Source: Lyophyllum atratum (lineage: Eukaryota; Basidiomycota; Agaricomycetes; Agaricales; Lyophyllaceae). From it: a DNA stretch of 64,000 nt. Where the stretch lies: positions 124,001 to 188,000 of the forward strand of contig JACGCN010000043.1 in the NCBI GenBank assembly GCA_014905825.1. Reading direction: 5' to 3'. Made by a program: the position numbers and the translations under genes. The stretch's first letter is position 1, and the number at the start of each line of letters is the position of its first letter. Shown here piece after piece: positions 44,250-55,487 of the stretch. A model generated the notes under the pieces. It worked only from the letters and a program-made list of their open reading frames with translations. It was not told the DNA's origin and ran no database searches.

Positions 44250-45669
44250 ATGATCTCCGCTACTGGAATAGCTCTATCCTGCATGGCTTCTGGAAAAAGT
44301 ATGACCTTCACCTCTCCAGTTGCGTCGGTGGCGATCAAGTTTGCAGATTTCGACATTGATCCCATATCTGGCTTCTTGCCCTCCCAAGCCCCCCTTTCTC
44401 GCCTCCCGCCTGCATGGAAACCATGGGAGTCAGCTTTAGAGGATGCAACGAGCCAGAAGCTTCAGCTGGGTGCCGCTCCGGGGCTCTCTGAAGAGGAGAA
44501 AGCGAAATCGGAGTCGTGGCGGAAGCGTGTAAGAGAGGTGCGCAATATTGCTCGTATCATTGGCGATCTCAGACTGGTCATTCCCGTAGCTCGCAGTTCT
44601 CCCCATGATGGATCTCAAACAATACGAGGTCAACATGCGCCGTGCCCATCTTGTGCTCACCTACCTACTCCATTTCTATGTCCACACTCTGCCTCCAGAC
44701 GTGGAGATTCTCATTCCAGCGTCAATATCGTTGCCTTTACTTCAAGTTAGTGCAGAGCTGCAGGGTCCCCCTGTCATGGCATATTCCGACGACATCATGT
44801 ACAACTGGGCTCTCAGGAACCCCACAGCAGATGGGCTTCCCACTTCGAGTAACCTTCGCTCCCAAGCCTCGTTCACTGGGGCCATGGACGAGGAGGCATT
44901 CTACCTCGCGCCTGTGAGAGTCGAGTTGAGAGGCGCAGAAGCACTGCGGTTGATGCAGACCATCCTAAGCGACCTATCCCTCAGCAGCGCAGATGTCATA
45001 CCGCGCATTACCGAATCGCTCATGAACTTGACTACAGTCATCAAAGACCTCCGAACGGTGCTTCTCAGCGTCCGCGAGGACTGCAGCCCCGACTTCTTCT
45101 ATCGCCATATCCGCCCATGGCTCGTCGGCGCCGACTCAGACCCCAACAACCGACCATGGATCTTCGAGGGCATTGATCGCGACCCCAGCCTCAAAACACC
45201 TACAGACCTATCCGGCTCCAGTGCAGCTCAGAGCTCGCTTATCCAGGCGCTCGACATCTTCTTGGGCATTGCGGGACCCGGCGTGGGTGGTCCTGTGGTC
45301 GACGCGTCGTCGATTAGTCTTAGTGCGTCCTTCGCTCGGCGCATGCGGGTGTACATGCCCCGGCGCCATCGGGAGTTCCTTGAGCGCCTCGGGTCGCTGA
45401 AGGGGTCGCTGCGGGACTTCGTGACCAGGATAGAGGACGCGAAATTGTCGGAGGCGTATAACGCTGCTCTGCTAGCGCTGAAGGAGTTTAGAGACGGGCA
45501 CATGATTATCGTCACGTTGTACGTTATCGGTCCGTCGAAATGTATTGCGCGTGAGGAGGAGAACGAGGGGACAGGGCCGAAGGAGAAGCTGAAGGGTTCG
45601 GCAGGGGGAGATTTGGCGCATCTTTTGAAGGACTTTAGGGAAAAGACTACTAATGCCCTTCTGCCCTGA
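44250..45669 (+). CDS. Indoleamine 2,3-dioxygenase, tandem copy 1
   Basis: Haem dioxygenase opening the indole ring of tryptophan to N-formylkynurenine, the first step to NAD in fungi. Motifs: HLVLTYLLHFYVHTLPP, IPASISLPLLQVSAEL, AYSDDIMYNWALRNP, FYLAPVRVELRGAEALRLM, VYMPRRHREFLERL and EFRDGHMIIVTLYVIGPS, whose His is the proximal haem ligand position. The end matches the GG-DLAHLLKDFREKT family pattern. An intron (GTGCGC to CCCGTAG) joins RVRE to LAVLPMMDL, repairing an apparent frame change. The ATG at 44250 gives a longer N-terminus than copy 3; 44283 (MASGK) is an alternative. It looks intact. Confidence 0.9.
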
Positions 45670-46056
45670 TTTAGAATCCAGTGATAGACCACTATGCTGC
45701 CCTCCTCTGCCCTCCTACTGCAAATACCTCGGTCTCGAATGTTTTCTGTCTCCGCCATTTCCTCAGTCCTGATCATCGTAGCACAGCCACTATCGGAAAT
45801 TAAAGGCTCGTGTCCATTTTAGGTCACATCTGATAAGATCAAACCCGGTCCGATAACGATTTTTGATGAGTCCCCGGAATTTGTCACGACCACAACGAAC
45901 TTTGTAAGGAGACAACATACACGATGCCACTTCTTCCTTTACAACGGCCACGCTGATTGACTGTCGACTCATCCCCACATATAACTCTCTGTCGACTGTG
46001 GCGCGATAGCGTCTGAGGATCCTTGGTATTTCGTCTGGATCAACGTACCACAAAAA
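45670..46056. other. Spacer between IDO copies 1 and 2
   Basis: 387 bp with no ORF of note. It must hold the copy-1 terminator and the copy-2 promoter. Confidence 0.6.
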
Positions 46057-47531
46057 ATGAATTCGGATCTTGTTTCCAGTCACTTCCTATCGCTACCTCG
46101 CCCTGACGTCCTTGCTGGACCACCAGCAGGCGTCCCAGACACCACCACCCTTGCTGCTCATGATTTCGATGTCGATACTCGAACGGGTTTTATGCCCCCT
46201 CAGCCCCCTCTCTCCCGACTGCCATTAGAATGGGAATCCTGGGAGTCGACATTAGACGAAGCGAGACGTTTACAGTTGAAGCTTGGAGATACTCCGAACA
46301 TCTCGGATGACGAGCGAGAGAAGTCGGAGACATGGCGGAGACATGTGCGAAATGTATGTCTGAACTTCGTTCTCTGATGCGATCGTGACTAATGCCCGTA
46401 TAGCTTGCTATCCTTCCTATCACTAAGCTCCAGACGTCGGAACTCTATCTGCGGCGAGGTCACCACGTTCTAGGATTCATTCTCCATTTTTATATCCACT
46501 CCCTACCACCTGATGCGCAGGTCGTGATCCCAGCTTCTATCGCTCTTCCCATGCTGCAAGTCAGCGCTCAACTACAACTTCCTCCCGTCCTCACATACTC
46601 TGATAACGTCCTGTACAACTGGGAGCTGAAGTCAACACCAACAAATCCGGATAGTGTGCCGGCGCTGGATAATCTTCGGAGCCAGACACTTTTTACAGGG
46701 ACGACCGACGAGGAGGAGTTCTACCTCACTTCCTCAAGAATAGAGCTTAAGGGTGTCGAGGCCCTCGAGCTAATGCAGATTATCATGGACGAAGCGTTCG
46801 TCGGTGATGACATAGCCACGCGGCGCATAACGGAATACCTGCAGAAGCTGTCCACCGTCATCCAGGAACTACGATCGTTGCTTCTGGCCGTCCGAGACAC
46901 CTGTAATCCGGATATCTTCTACCACCTAATTCGCCCTTGGTTCCGCGGCGTAGATTCCGACCCCAACAACCGGCCATGGGTGTTTGAAGGCATCGAGGCA
47001 GATCAAACCCTCCAACTGCCCACAGAACTATCTGGGCCCAGCGCGGGCCAGAGTTCGCTCGTCCATGCTCTGGACGTCTTCCTCGGCGTCGACCAGTACT
47101 CGCATTCGAGTTCCCTAACGGGATCATCTACCTCTTTTGCGACGAAGAAGTCGGCGTTCCTGGATCGGATGCAGCTTTACATGCCGCGCCACCATAGAAT
47201 GTTCCTCAACCACCTGTCAGGCAATCCGCGACCGCTGCGTACGATCGTGTCCTCATCAAACAACCCCGAGTTGTTAGAGGCGTACAACGCTGCTGTGCTT
47301 GCACTGAAAGAGTTCAGGGACGCACATATGATCATTGTTGCGCTATATATCATTGGACCATCGAGAAGACAGGCGCTGAGCGCTACTGATACAACCGCAC
47401 TGGTGCGGCCAGATTTCAAGAAGGATTATGGAAGTGTAGATGACCTGAAGGGCACTGGTGGGACGGAGCTTGCCAGGTTTTTGAAAGACGTTCGGGATCG
47501 TACCGCCGGCGCAGTCATGCCTGCGACATAG
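46057..47531 (+). CDS. Indoleamine 2,3-dioxygenase, tandem copy 2
   Basis: Same enzyme family and exon layout as copy 1. Exon 1 ends RRHVRN; after one intron it continues LAILPITKLQTSELYLRRGH. Motifs: FILHFYIHSLPPDAQ, IPASIALPMLQVSAQL, TYSDNVLYNWELKS, EEFYLTSSRIELKGVEALEL, SGPSAGQSSLVHALDVFLGV, LYMPRHHRMFLNHL, EFRDAHMIIVALYIIGPSR (proximal His) and GTGGTELARFLKDVRDRT. It is closer in sequence pattern to copy 3 than to copy 1. No defect is visible, so it should be active. Confidence 0.92.
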
Positions 47532-48380
47532 AGTTGGAAATAGATTATGTGTAATGTAAGTCTGTACTTCGATGGATCTTTATGGCGCCGTTTTTGCTGG
47601 AACAAACCGAAGCGACAGTGGCAGTGACAGTTTGCGATATTTGGGTTTTGACGTCATCTCCGAAAATTACACTCTGCCTGCGACCGCCACAGGCATATTT
47701 TTTAGCAACAACATTGCCCCCGAACTCGTCGACGACCACTGTTGACGACATGAAGAACCACCTGGTCTGTGGTATACACTGCACAGATGACGCGGATTCA
47801 TCTTGATCTCATCATTCATCCTACGTCTTGGCACTGTCTCGACACGGACCTTGACTATCATCCGTATGTCAATGACGTTGATCGTGGCTCCAGGCGGTAA
47901 AGAGATATGCGACTACCGACTGGTGCGAGGTAAGAATCTGTGCGCCATATGAAACTGATATAAAACCTGTACCTGGGTCAAACATGTGTATTTCAGACGC
48001 GATATATAAAAGGACAGACTATCTTAACTTCTCTACGACAGGTAGATGAGTCAATTATCCAGTCTAGCCGCATAATATCGTCAAAAACCTCTCGACAAAA
48101 AAGTAGGCAGACCATGGGAAACCAAGAGACAGCTTATGATCGAGACGCTCTAGACCTTACCAAAACGCACATGCCGCCCGCACTGTTCCTACGTCAACAT
48201 CCCTAGTTGAAGCCCGACTCCCCATATGTGTGCCTTTTCTGATGGTGGGCCATACAAAAGGTCGGGGCTAGTTTCAGAGGCTGTGGAAGCAACCACGGGT
48301 AAGACCCGACGCACCGTATAAAGTGAGTTGCGGAACATACCTAGTCCACTTCAAACATTGAATCGTAATTCTTAGCTGTA
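47532..48380. other. Spacer between IDO copies 2 and 3
   Basis: 849 bp. A short minus frame (47545-47784) has no motif. Nothing else is seen. Confidence 0.6.
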
Positions 48381-49722
48381 ATGGATCTCCACAAAGGGTC
48401 TGCCATTATCCAGGACGCGCATGTGTTCGACGTCGACCCGCAGTCGGGGTTTATGCCGCCTGAGGCCCCCCTATTGCGGCTTCCTACGTCATGGGAACCT
48501 TCCGAAGTCGTACTGGACGCTGCTATAGCCGCGAAACTTCAATTAGGGGACAAGCCAGGGTTACTAAAGAAGGAGAAGAAGACGTCAGCATCATGGCGCA
48601 GGCGTGTTCGCCAAGTACGCAAGATTGCTTTTACGACCCGTTCAGAAGAAGGTTGACCTTCATCCACAGCTACCCTTGCTTTCCACCACGGAGCTTGAAT
48701 CATCCCACCTACTGCTGCGTCGAGCGCATCATGTCCTCACCTACGTCATGCATTTTTATATCCAATCCCTCCCACCAGACGCCCCGGTTTTAATTCCGCG
48801 CCCCATATCACTGCCTGTGCTACGCGTCTCGGCACGCCTCGATATACCGCCGCTACTTACCTTCTCCGACACTGTGTTGTACAATTGGACATACAAGTAC
48901 CCTTCAGAGACGAAGGTACCCGCGATTGATAACCTCCGTACCGGGACGATGTTCTCTGGCCTGGTCGATGAAGAGGAGTTCTACCTCTGCTCCTCTCGCA
49001 TTGAACTTCGGGGGGTAGAGGCCCTGGAACTGATGCGTGTGACGATGGACGAAATATTTATTGGAGATCAAACGGCCGTGCGCCGGATCTCAGGATATTT
49101 ACAGACCATGGCCACCGTTATCAAGGAACTCAAGGCGCTATTGATGGACGTACGTAGAGACTGCCGACCGGAACCCTACTACAACGAAGTGCGGCCATGG
49201 TTCCGCGGCGAGGACTCCGACGTGAAGAAGAGGAAATGGGTGTTCGAAGGCTTAGAGGAGGACCCATCTTTGAAAACGCCAACGGAACTCTCGGGCCCGA
49301 GCGCGGGGCAGAGTTCGATGGTGCACGTGTTGGACGTGTTCCTTGGTGTTGACCACCAGTCTTCGTCGCCCGGAAAGCGATCGTTCATGTCCCGCATGCA
49401 ATCGTACATGCCACGGAACCATCGTCTCTTCTTGGACCATCTTTCAGCCAACCCAAGGCCGCTGCGCGCATTCGTGATGTCTTCCGCGGACACCGCTCTC
49501 CATGACGCGTATAACCTTGCAGTTGTTTCTTTGAAGGAGTTCCGCGACGCACACATGATCATTGCGACATTGTATATCATTCGACCTGCGAGGAGGGCGG
49601 CGAGACAAGCTGAAATAGAGCACTCGGACGAGAAGGAGCCATTGAAAGGAACTGGAGGCACGGACTTGGTGAGATTCCTGAAGGACACTAGAAATCGTAC
49701 GACGGAGACAATCATACCTTAG
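48381..49722 (+). CDS. Indoleamine 2,3-dioxygenase, tandem copy 3
   Basis: Third paralogue in line. Exon 1 ends SWRRRVRQ; the intron from GTACGCAAG to CATCCACAG gives QLPLLSTTELESSHLLLRRA, matching the other copies better than the shorter intron ending GTTCAG. Motifs: VLTYVMHFYIQSLPP, IPRPISLPVLRVSARL, TFSDTVLYNWTYKYP, DEEEFYLCSSRIELRGVEAL, SYMPRNHRLFLDHL, EFRDAHMIIATLYIIRPAR (proximal His) and GTGGTDLVRFLKDTRNRT. It has a shorter N-terminus than copies 1 and 2. It is intact. Confidence 0.92.
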
Positions 49723-50608
49723 AGAACACTGGAGTTTTATTGTGTAGATGTACATACCCTTTCATAATGCCGTTCAATACGAAACCATGACCAGTGGTGC
49801 GGTGATAGAGCAAAGAGAGTCGTGGTCCGCTGATGTAACCCCAGCCTGAGTTTGACTTGATCATGATCACAACTCGGTCACAACCGCCATGGCTGTATAT
49901 CGTTTTTGAACAGGATTGTCTGCAAAACCGATTTTGGAGGGTACCAAGACTGCCGCGATACATCTTCTAGCAATGGTAACATCGACTAGGAACTACTGGA
50001 CGCTACAGTGTTGAACCTGGAGCCAGCATTAATGCCTATTGATGCCGACTCGCTCTTCCGCTCACTCTCCGTCTTCGTTACTCAGCGAAATTCTCAAGAA
50101 TGTTCTCGAATCTTTTCACACGTCCTTGGGCTCCAACGGATTTTCACCTCAAAGGCATGGCTCCGTTCGGCTTGGCGGTTGCATCGTACAGCTACATTCG
50201 ATAGTCTCTTCTCAGTTACTCGGCAAAACCTACGAGTCTTGCCTGAGGAATCTGGAGGCTCTGCTATGGACCACTGTTATGTGAATCTGCCTGACCGCAG
50301 GGAACATTTTGTAATCCATGTTCACGGGTTTGCATCGCCTTCGCGAATGAAGCATCACAACCTCCCTCTCAATGCCATGACCATGGTAGACTACCACATG
50401 GTCATTCTGATTGTACAACGGATTTCACGTGTGCTATTTGTGGACCTTACCAACTTGCAGGGATCACCAATCAAGCTTACGCCAGGACATTGACAAACCA
50501 ACAACTCATATTTCGCCTGGTAATTAAAACGGCGAAATAGGAGTATAAAAGCCCAATACAGCAACACAAAAACCACACCTCTCGACTTTCTACTCACTTT
50601 GCTCTGCG
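49723..50608. other. Spacer between IDO array and GST gene
   Basis: A 161-codon frame (50008-50493) starts at TTG, with its first ATG at 50032, and shows no recognisable motif. I do not support it as a gene. The GST promoter lies at the right end. Confidence 0.45.
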
Positions 50609-51481
50609 ATGGTTCTCAAAATCTACGGTTCTCCCATTTCAACCTGCGGGCGGCGCGTCGCGGCGGTGCTTATAGAGAAGGAGGTTCCCTTCGAGCTCAT
50701 CGCGATCGATTTTGCGAAGCGCGAACACAAGTCTCCAGAGTTCCTGGAGAAACAACCTTTCGGTCAAGTCCCGTACATCGTAAGTCGAAATGTTCCTCGC
50801 CCTGCGATCGCCCGATCATGAACTCCTGCGATCAAAGGACGATGATGGCTTCATCCTGTATGAGAGCCGTGCTATCGCTCGCTACATCGCCGCGAAGTAC
50901 GCCGATCAGGGAACGAAGTTGATCCCCACAGGCCTCAAAGAGAACGCTCTCTTTGAGCAAGCTTGCTCGATCGAGCAGAACAACTTCGACCCTGCAGCTT
51001 CAGGCGCAGTATACGAGAAGCTATTCAAACCGTACGTCGGCCACTTTATCGTAACGACTCACAACTCATGATATGGTCTTGATGTCAGGTATCACGGGCT
51101 CACTCCCGATCAAGCTGTGGTCGATGAGCATCTGAAGAAACTCGATGCCAAGTTGGACGCGTACGAAGTAATCCTGAGCAAACAAAAATACCTTGCTGGC
51201 GATGTAAGTCACCTTTTCGCTTGCTTGTATCTACACCTCTCAATATCGATACCCAGGAACTCACGCTGGCCGATCTGTTCCACCTTCCCTACGGCGCCTT
51301 GCTGGAAGCTGCTGGAAGCAACATCATGGAGTCTAAGCCCAATGTTGCAAGGTATGTGTCTTCTACCGTTCTTCGCCATATATAGGCATTCATTGACTTT
51401 GAACTCCATAGGTGGTTCAAGGATATTACCTCTAGGCCATCTTGGCAAGCCGTCAAGGGCGAGATTAAGAGTACTGCTTAG
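50609..51481 (+). CDS. Glutathione S-transferase, phi/theta-like
   Basis: Conjugates glutathione to electrophiles, or acts as a peroxidase, in the cytosol. The thioredoxin-like N-terminal domain has VLKIYGSPISTCGRRV (catalytic Ser/Cys region), EKQPFGQVPYI and, after an intron, the glutathione-binding FILYESRAIARYIAAKY. The helical C-terminal domain has FEQACSIEQNNFDPAASG, KYLAGDELTLADLFHLPY and PNVARWFKDITSRPSWQAVK. Four introns (phases agree in every case) give about 215 residues, typical for the family. The start codon follows a short pyrimidine-rich leader. The closest relatives are fungal and plant phi-type enzymes, judged by the motif layout. Confidence 0.93.
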
Positions 51482-51879
51482 GCTTTGTTATCCAGTCTTA
51501 TTGTGTCACAAATATCAAGTAACGAGTTTGAGTGGAACAGAAATTTTACTTTCCGCCTTTTGAAGTGCAAGTTCTTAGGGACAACACAGAGGTCGTTGTT
51601 CAGCATGATTTGAATCAGGGTTTGAGCAAGTCGTTGAAAGGTCTTTATTCAGAACATCATACAGAATGAGTTCCTCACGTCTCCATCAAATTCTGTGACG
51701 AAGTCGACACCGAAGTGAAAATAGTACCTATGAAAGCTGCGACGGGATAAGGTAGCCAGAAATGTAAACTACTCTATAGCATTTTTCAGGTGCTTCGATG
51801 GCCTGATGGGTTATTTCGAGCGCTCGAAGATGTTGCGGAAGGAGTCGGGGTGAATGTTAGGTATCGTGAGCAGTTCTAC
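51482..51879. other. 3' flank of the GST gene
   Basis: 398 bp up to the target-site duplication of the LTR retrotransposon. No feature was seen beyond the probable GST 3' UTR. Confidence 0.6.
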
Positions 51880-51884
51880 GGCTC
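51880..51884 (+). repeat. Left 5-bp target-site duplication, GGCTC
   Basis: Repeated exactly at 63381-63385 after the 3' LTR. Confidence 0.85.
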
Positions 51885-52070
51885 TGTAAGGGCCCCGCCC
51901 TTACTGGGCGTTGTTTGGCTTGGTTGGCGACACCTTCGGTGTCGTCTATAACAGGCCTGTAGTAAACATGTACAAACCAGACACTTGTAACCTCACGCAT
52001 ACGTAGCAAATACCAAGACTGGTCAAGCTTACGTAGCGTGAACTGCAAGACCCCCCGTAGCCCCGCTACA
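51885..52070 (+). repeat. 5' LTR (186 bp)
   Basis: TGTAAGGG ... GCTACA. It has two strong hairpins: GTAAGGG/CCCTTAC (51886-51904) and CGACACC/GGTGTCG (51928-51944). One difference from the 3' LTR (GACCCCCC against GATCCCCC near the end). Confidence 0.95.
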
Positions 52071-52169
52071 TTTTTTTTAAGCTATCCAGCTTAGAAGCTA
52101 CGACGCGACCTACGGCCGAACCCGCGACGCGATTTACCATCACGTCACCCAAAGAAGCAACGAGACCAC

Positions 52170-55100
52170 ATGGCGACGAATCCGGAACCCGACCCGACCA
52201 CAGGTCCATCAACAACCACACCCACGCAACAGGGTGCGACGCCGGTGACGCCCCCTCCGCTACTCGAAGCGGAGAGGCCACTGCGAACGTCACGACTAAA
52301 ACAAGAAGACACGGGTCCGGAAGAAGGGTCGTTGGCTAGGCCAACGACCTCAGCGCAACCGTCTCGTCCCGGAACGAGTCGGCCGAGGCACCCGGCATTG
52401 GAAACGATGCGAAGACAAGCATCGCAAGGGCGAACGCTAGCGCAGGAACTAGCAGACGCCTCGCAAGCCGGTGGTTCAGGAGGCAGAATACGTCTACCTC
52501 CTGTCAATATTGCCAGTCCGGCAATGCGACTAGGATCATTAGGACCAGCTCAAGGAGGTACCAGACCCTCCTTCGGCAACTTTTCGAGCGACGACGGCGA
52601 CCATGGGGGTACACGACCCTCCCATGGCTTTCTAACTCCAGACCCGTTGGGCCTAGAGTCCTCGGATGGAGAGTTCGACGTACTCGAGGCCGACAGGCAG
52701 CTCGAACGCGAACAGAGCAGGCTAGACGCCTTTTGGCAGGCTATCGGCATGGACAGTATCCGCCGAAGGGAACGACTGCAGGAGTGCGCCCAAAAGCTTC
52801 TATCCGTGAAGCATGGGGTGACTCCCGCGAACAGCACTCGCGAGCAGTACTTCGAGAGGATGCTCGAAATCTTGCCTAGGGTTATCTACTTGTACAAGCA
52901 GAAGTACCCTACGGGAACTTCGTCTATAGCATCATCAGTAATAAATTCGCCTGCTCCCTCCACTATCCGTCCGTTAGATAAAGGAAAGCAACGGGTGGAG
53001 CCAGTGACTCCACAGGCCGTAGCGCAAGAGATGAGACAGCCCATAGACGAACGGGCTGTCGCAGTATCGATCATGCATCAGTCGCGCCGACCTGATGAAA
53101 GCACCAGCGAATACAAACGGCGCGAGCATGCAGCTCGACGTGAAAAGCGAGTACGCCACTCGGTGACAATCGACTCGCGCGTACCACGAACTAGCGACTC
53201 GTCGTATGAACCACCGACGATCGCCAATTTAAAATATGAATCGTATAGTAGTTCGGATGAGAATGACGGCGACGCTGTCATTCAAATCCCACCAAAGAAG
53301 CGAAAGGCGCATTTACCGGAGAAACTACTCCCCGATAGCGTACCTATCGCTGATACTTTCGATGATCGAGTTTCGTATCAACGCTTACGAATCGCCGATA
53401 TCAAAAATGGGCAGAAATCCATATACTCGGACCAGGGAATCGTGTTCGAAGGGCGACAGCCCATAGACGACATGAAGCGACAGTGGGCTAGCAGAACGCA
53501 GACCCACAAGTCAGCACGCGGACAAAGCATAGCTCCCGTGCATCAAGAAGAGTATGCTGAACCCCGTCGATCGACGTCAGCATACACGCAATCAACTGCC
53601 AATGGCAGGGGATTTTCGATGCCCGCACCGAATAGGCGAACCGCCGATATCGCGGACGGGATACAGCAGAATGAGGAGCGCTATCGCGCACTCATTCATG
53701 AACGCATCAGCAAATTGATCTTCATGCGTTTGGGAACACGGCTACACCTACCCGAAGGGTTAAAGCCTCGACGAACCGATTCAAAATCGGTTGGAACTTA
53801 TTCCGGCAGTCCGAAGTTCCAAGAGCTAGAGACCTGGCTTCACAGCCTGGTCTTATTAATGGCAGTATCCAGACTAGGCGGTCCTGACCTCGAACAGGAA
53901 CGTGTAATTATGGTACTAGAGTTCTTGGATGGCAAAGCCAAACGATGGTTCGTGCGGCATGTCATCCATGTCAACCGAACTCAAGAAGAGTGGAAGTTCG
54001 AAGAGGTTATATTCGGTCTATATGATCGATTTATCCTACCGTCGACCATGCAAGACGCGCGTGACGAGTTCAACGCCGTCTCATATAAACAGCATGCCGA
54101 CGTTCAAGACTTGTTCGACACCCTTGTCGATCATTCACAGAATATGGCCGTTAAGGTTACGGACTGGATGTTCTGTGACCGATTCGTGTCAGCAATGTCG
54201 ACGGATATGCGCAATCATCTATTCGATGAAGGATTGTCGCCTGAAGTCAACACAGCCGAGGAATTCTTAGCGCTTGCTAAAGCCTATGAATCTGCTAAGA
54301 AGACGGCTAAATACTATGACAAGTCGGCTAGTGTAACTCGACAGCGGTACACTACGCCTTCCAGAGAAAGTCAGGAGCATCGCGAAGGTGCTCCTAGGAA
54401 AGCCTTTGTACGACGTGGCGACTACAAGAAAGGATTATTCCGATCTAGTCGACCAACGCCGTTCAAGAAGCGAGACGATTATCGCAAGGATAATAAGGTG
54501 GACACGAAACCACCTTACAAGTCCAACGATAGTAAGCCAGGCTATCAGCCGATGGCTAAGATGGATAAACCAGGCCATCAGAAAACCGCAGGTGGATCTA
54601 AATGTTTCAACTGCGGACGAACTGGTCACTTCGCGAAGGAGTGTCCAGATCCGAAGAAGCAGCAGCGGGCACACATGCGCGCTATGCGAACGGCTGTAGA
54701 CGGAACCGAAGGCGAGTCGGATGACGACGACTCGGAATCTGCGCACGATGCAGATGCCGAAGACGATGAAGTCGATCGTCCTGAGTCCGAACTGGGCGAA
54801 CATGATGACGATATGATTGAAGTCGAAGTCTACGATTACGACGAGTCAGACTCTGAGCATATGCACGGAATCTGGGAAGGATCGCCGACCGATAGCGATG
54901 CGTCACAACCGGAAATCTCGGATCGAGTCTTTGGAATTTCGGAGGCACCGCCGCCGAAAGACAAGAAGACGAATGACAAAGACAAGGTCATTCGAATGCG
55001 AAAGGTCCAATTACACGCAGGAAAGAATAAGATACAACGACCTATCTATCCTGCGGAGACCAAAGAATGTCTGGCTACCTACACCAACGTAGGTGGACAA

Positions 55101-55487
55101 GAGGCATGGACGTTATGGGATACCGGTAGTTCGACTACTGGTATGACACCTGCATTCGCGCAGGTGTCGAAGATAAAAGTGTACCCATTGGAGAACCCGA
55201 TGATCCTGCAACTGGGAACAACGGGTAGCCGCGCTTCGGTCATTTACGGTACCGAAGTGCAGATTGAAACGGCAGGGTTCAAAGGGCCAGTATACATGGA
55301 CCTGGCGAACTTTGACCGATATGATGTAATTATTGGCACACCATTTATGCATGCCAATAACGTCATCCTGGACTTCAAGAACCACCAAGTGGTAGTCAAT
55401 GGAGTCGCGACGCCAGCGGTGCGCGTGGCGTTAGAAGATACGGACGGCCGAGCTCGTCGGTATCGATCCATTGAGAAGCGCGAGTGA
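52170..55487 (+). CDS. Chromovirus Gag plus aspartic protease
   Basis: 1,105 codons. A long disordered N-terminus (to about residue 500) precedes the gag capsid-type domain (about 550-710: ETWLHSLVLLMAVSRLGG, FLDGKAKRWFVRHVI, DLFDTLVDHSQNM). A CCHC knuckle, CFNCGRTGHFAKEC, lies at about residue 812. An acidic linker precedes a retropepsin domain with the active site WTLWDTGSSTTGM (about 983) and DVIIGTPFMHANNVILDF. The frame ends in TGA at 55485-55487, but continues open in the same frame into pol. The protease sits upstream of the stop, so it would be made at gag levels. Confidence 0.93.
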   Translation: MATNPEPDPTTGPSTTTPTQQGATPVTPPPLLEAERPLRTSRLKQEDTGPEEGSLARPTTSAQPSRPGTSRPRHPALETMRRQASQGRTLAQELADASQAGGSGGRIRLPPVNIASPAMRLGSLGPAQGGTRPSFGNFSSDDGDHGGTRPSHGFLTPDPLGLESSDGEFDVLEADRQLEREQSRLDAFWQAIGMDSIRRRERLQECAQKLLSVKHGVTPANSTREQYFERMLEILPRVIYLYKQKYPTGTSSIASSVINSPAPSTIRPLDKGKQRVEPVTPQAVAQEMRQPIDERAVAVSIMHQSRRPDESTSEYKRREHAARREKRVRHSVTIDSRVPRTSDSSYEPPTIANLKYESYSSSDENDGDAVIQIPPKKRKAHLPEKLLPDSVPIADTFDDRVSYQRLRIADIKNGQKSIYSDQGIVFEGRQPIDDMKRQWASRTQTHKSARGQSIAPVHQEEYAEPRRSTSAYTQSTANGRGFSMPAPNRRTADIADGIQQNEERYRALIHERISKLIFMRLGTRLHLPEGLKPRRTDSKSVGTYSGSPKFQELETWLHSLVLLMAVSRLGGPDLEQERVIMVLEFLDGKAKRWFVRHVIHVNRTQEEWKFEEVIFGLYDRFILPSTMQDARDEFNAVSYKQHADVQDLFDTLVDHSQNMAVKVTDWMFCDRFVSAMSTDMRNHLFDEGLSPEVNTAEEFLALAKAYESAKKTAKYYDKSASVTRQRYTTPSRESQEHREGAPRKAFVRRGDYKKGLFRSSRPTPFKKRDDYRKDNKVDTKPPYKSNDSKPGYQPMAKMDKPGHQKTAGGSKCFNCGRTGHFAKECPDPKKQQRAHMRAMRTAVDGTEGESDDDDSESAHDADAEDDEVDRPESELGEHDDDMIEVEVYDYDESDSEHMHGIWEGSPTDSDASQPEISDRVFGISEAPPPKDKKTNDKDKVIRMRKVQLHAGKNKIQRPIYPAETKECLATYTNVGGQEAWTLWDTGSSTTGMTPAFAQVSKIKVYPLENPMILQLGTTGSRASVIYGTEVQIETAGFKGPVYMDLANFDRYDVIIGTPFMHANNVILDFKNHQVVVNGVATPAVRVALEDTDGRARRYRSIEKRE

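Noticed and set aside
50008..50493. 161-codon frame between the IDO array and GST
   Set aside because: It starts at TTG, shows no recognised motif and has no splice partner. A gene cannot be excluded but is not supported.
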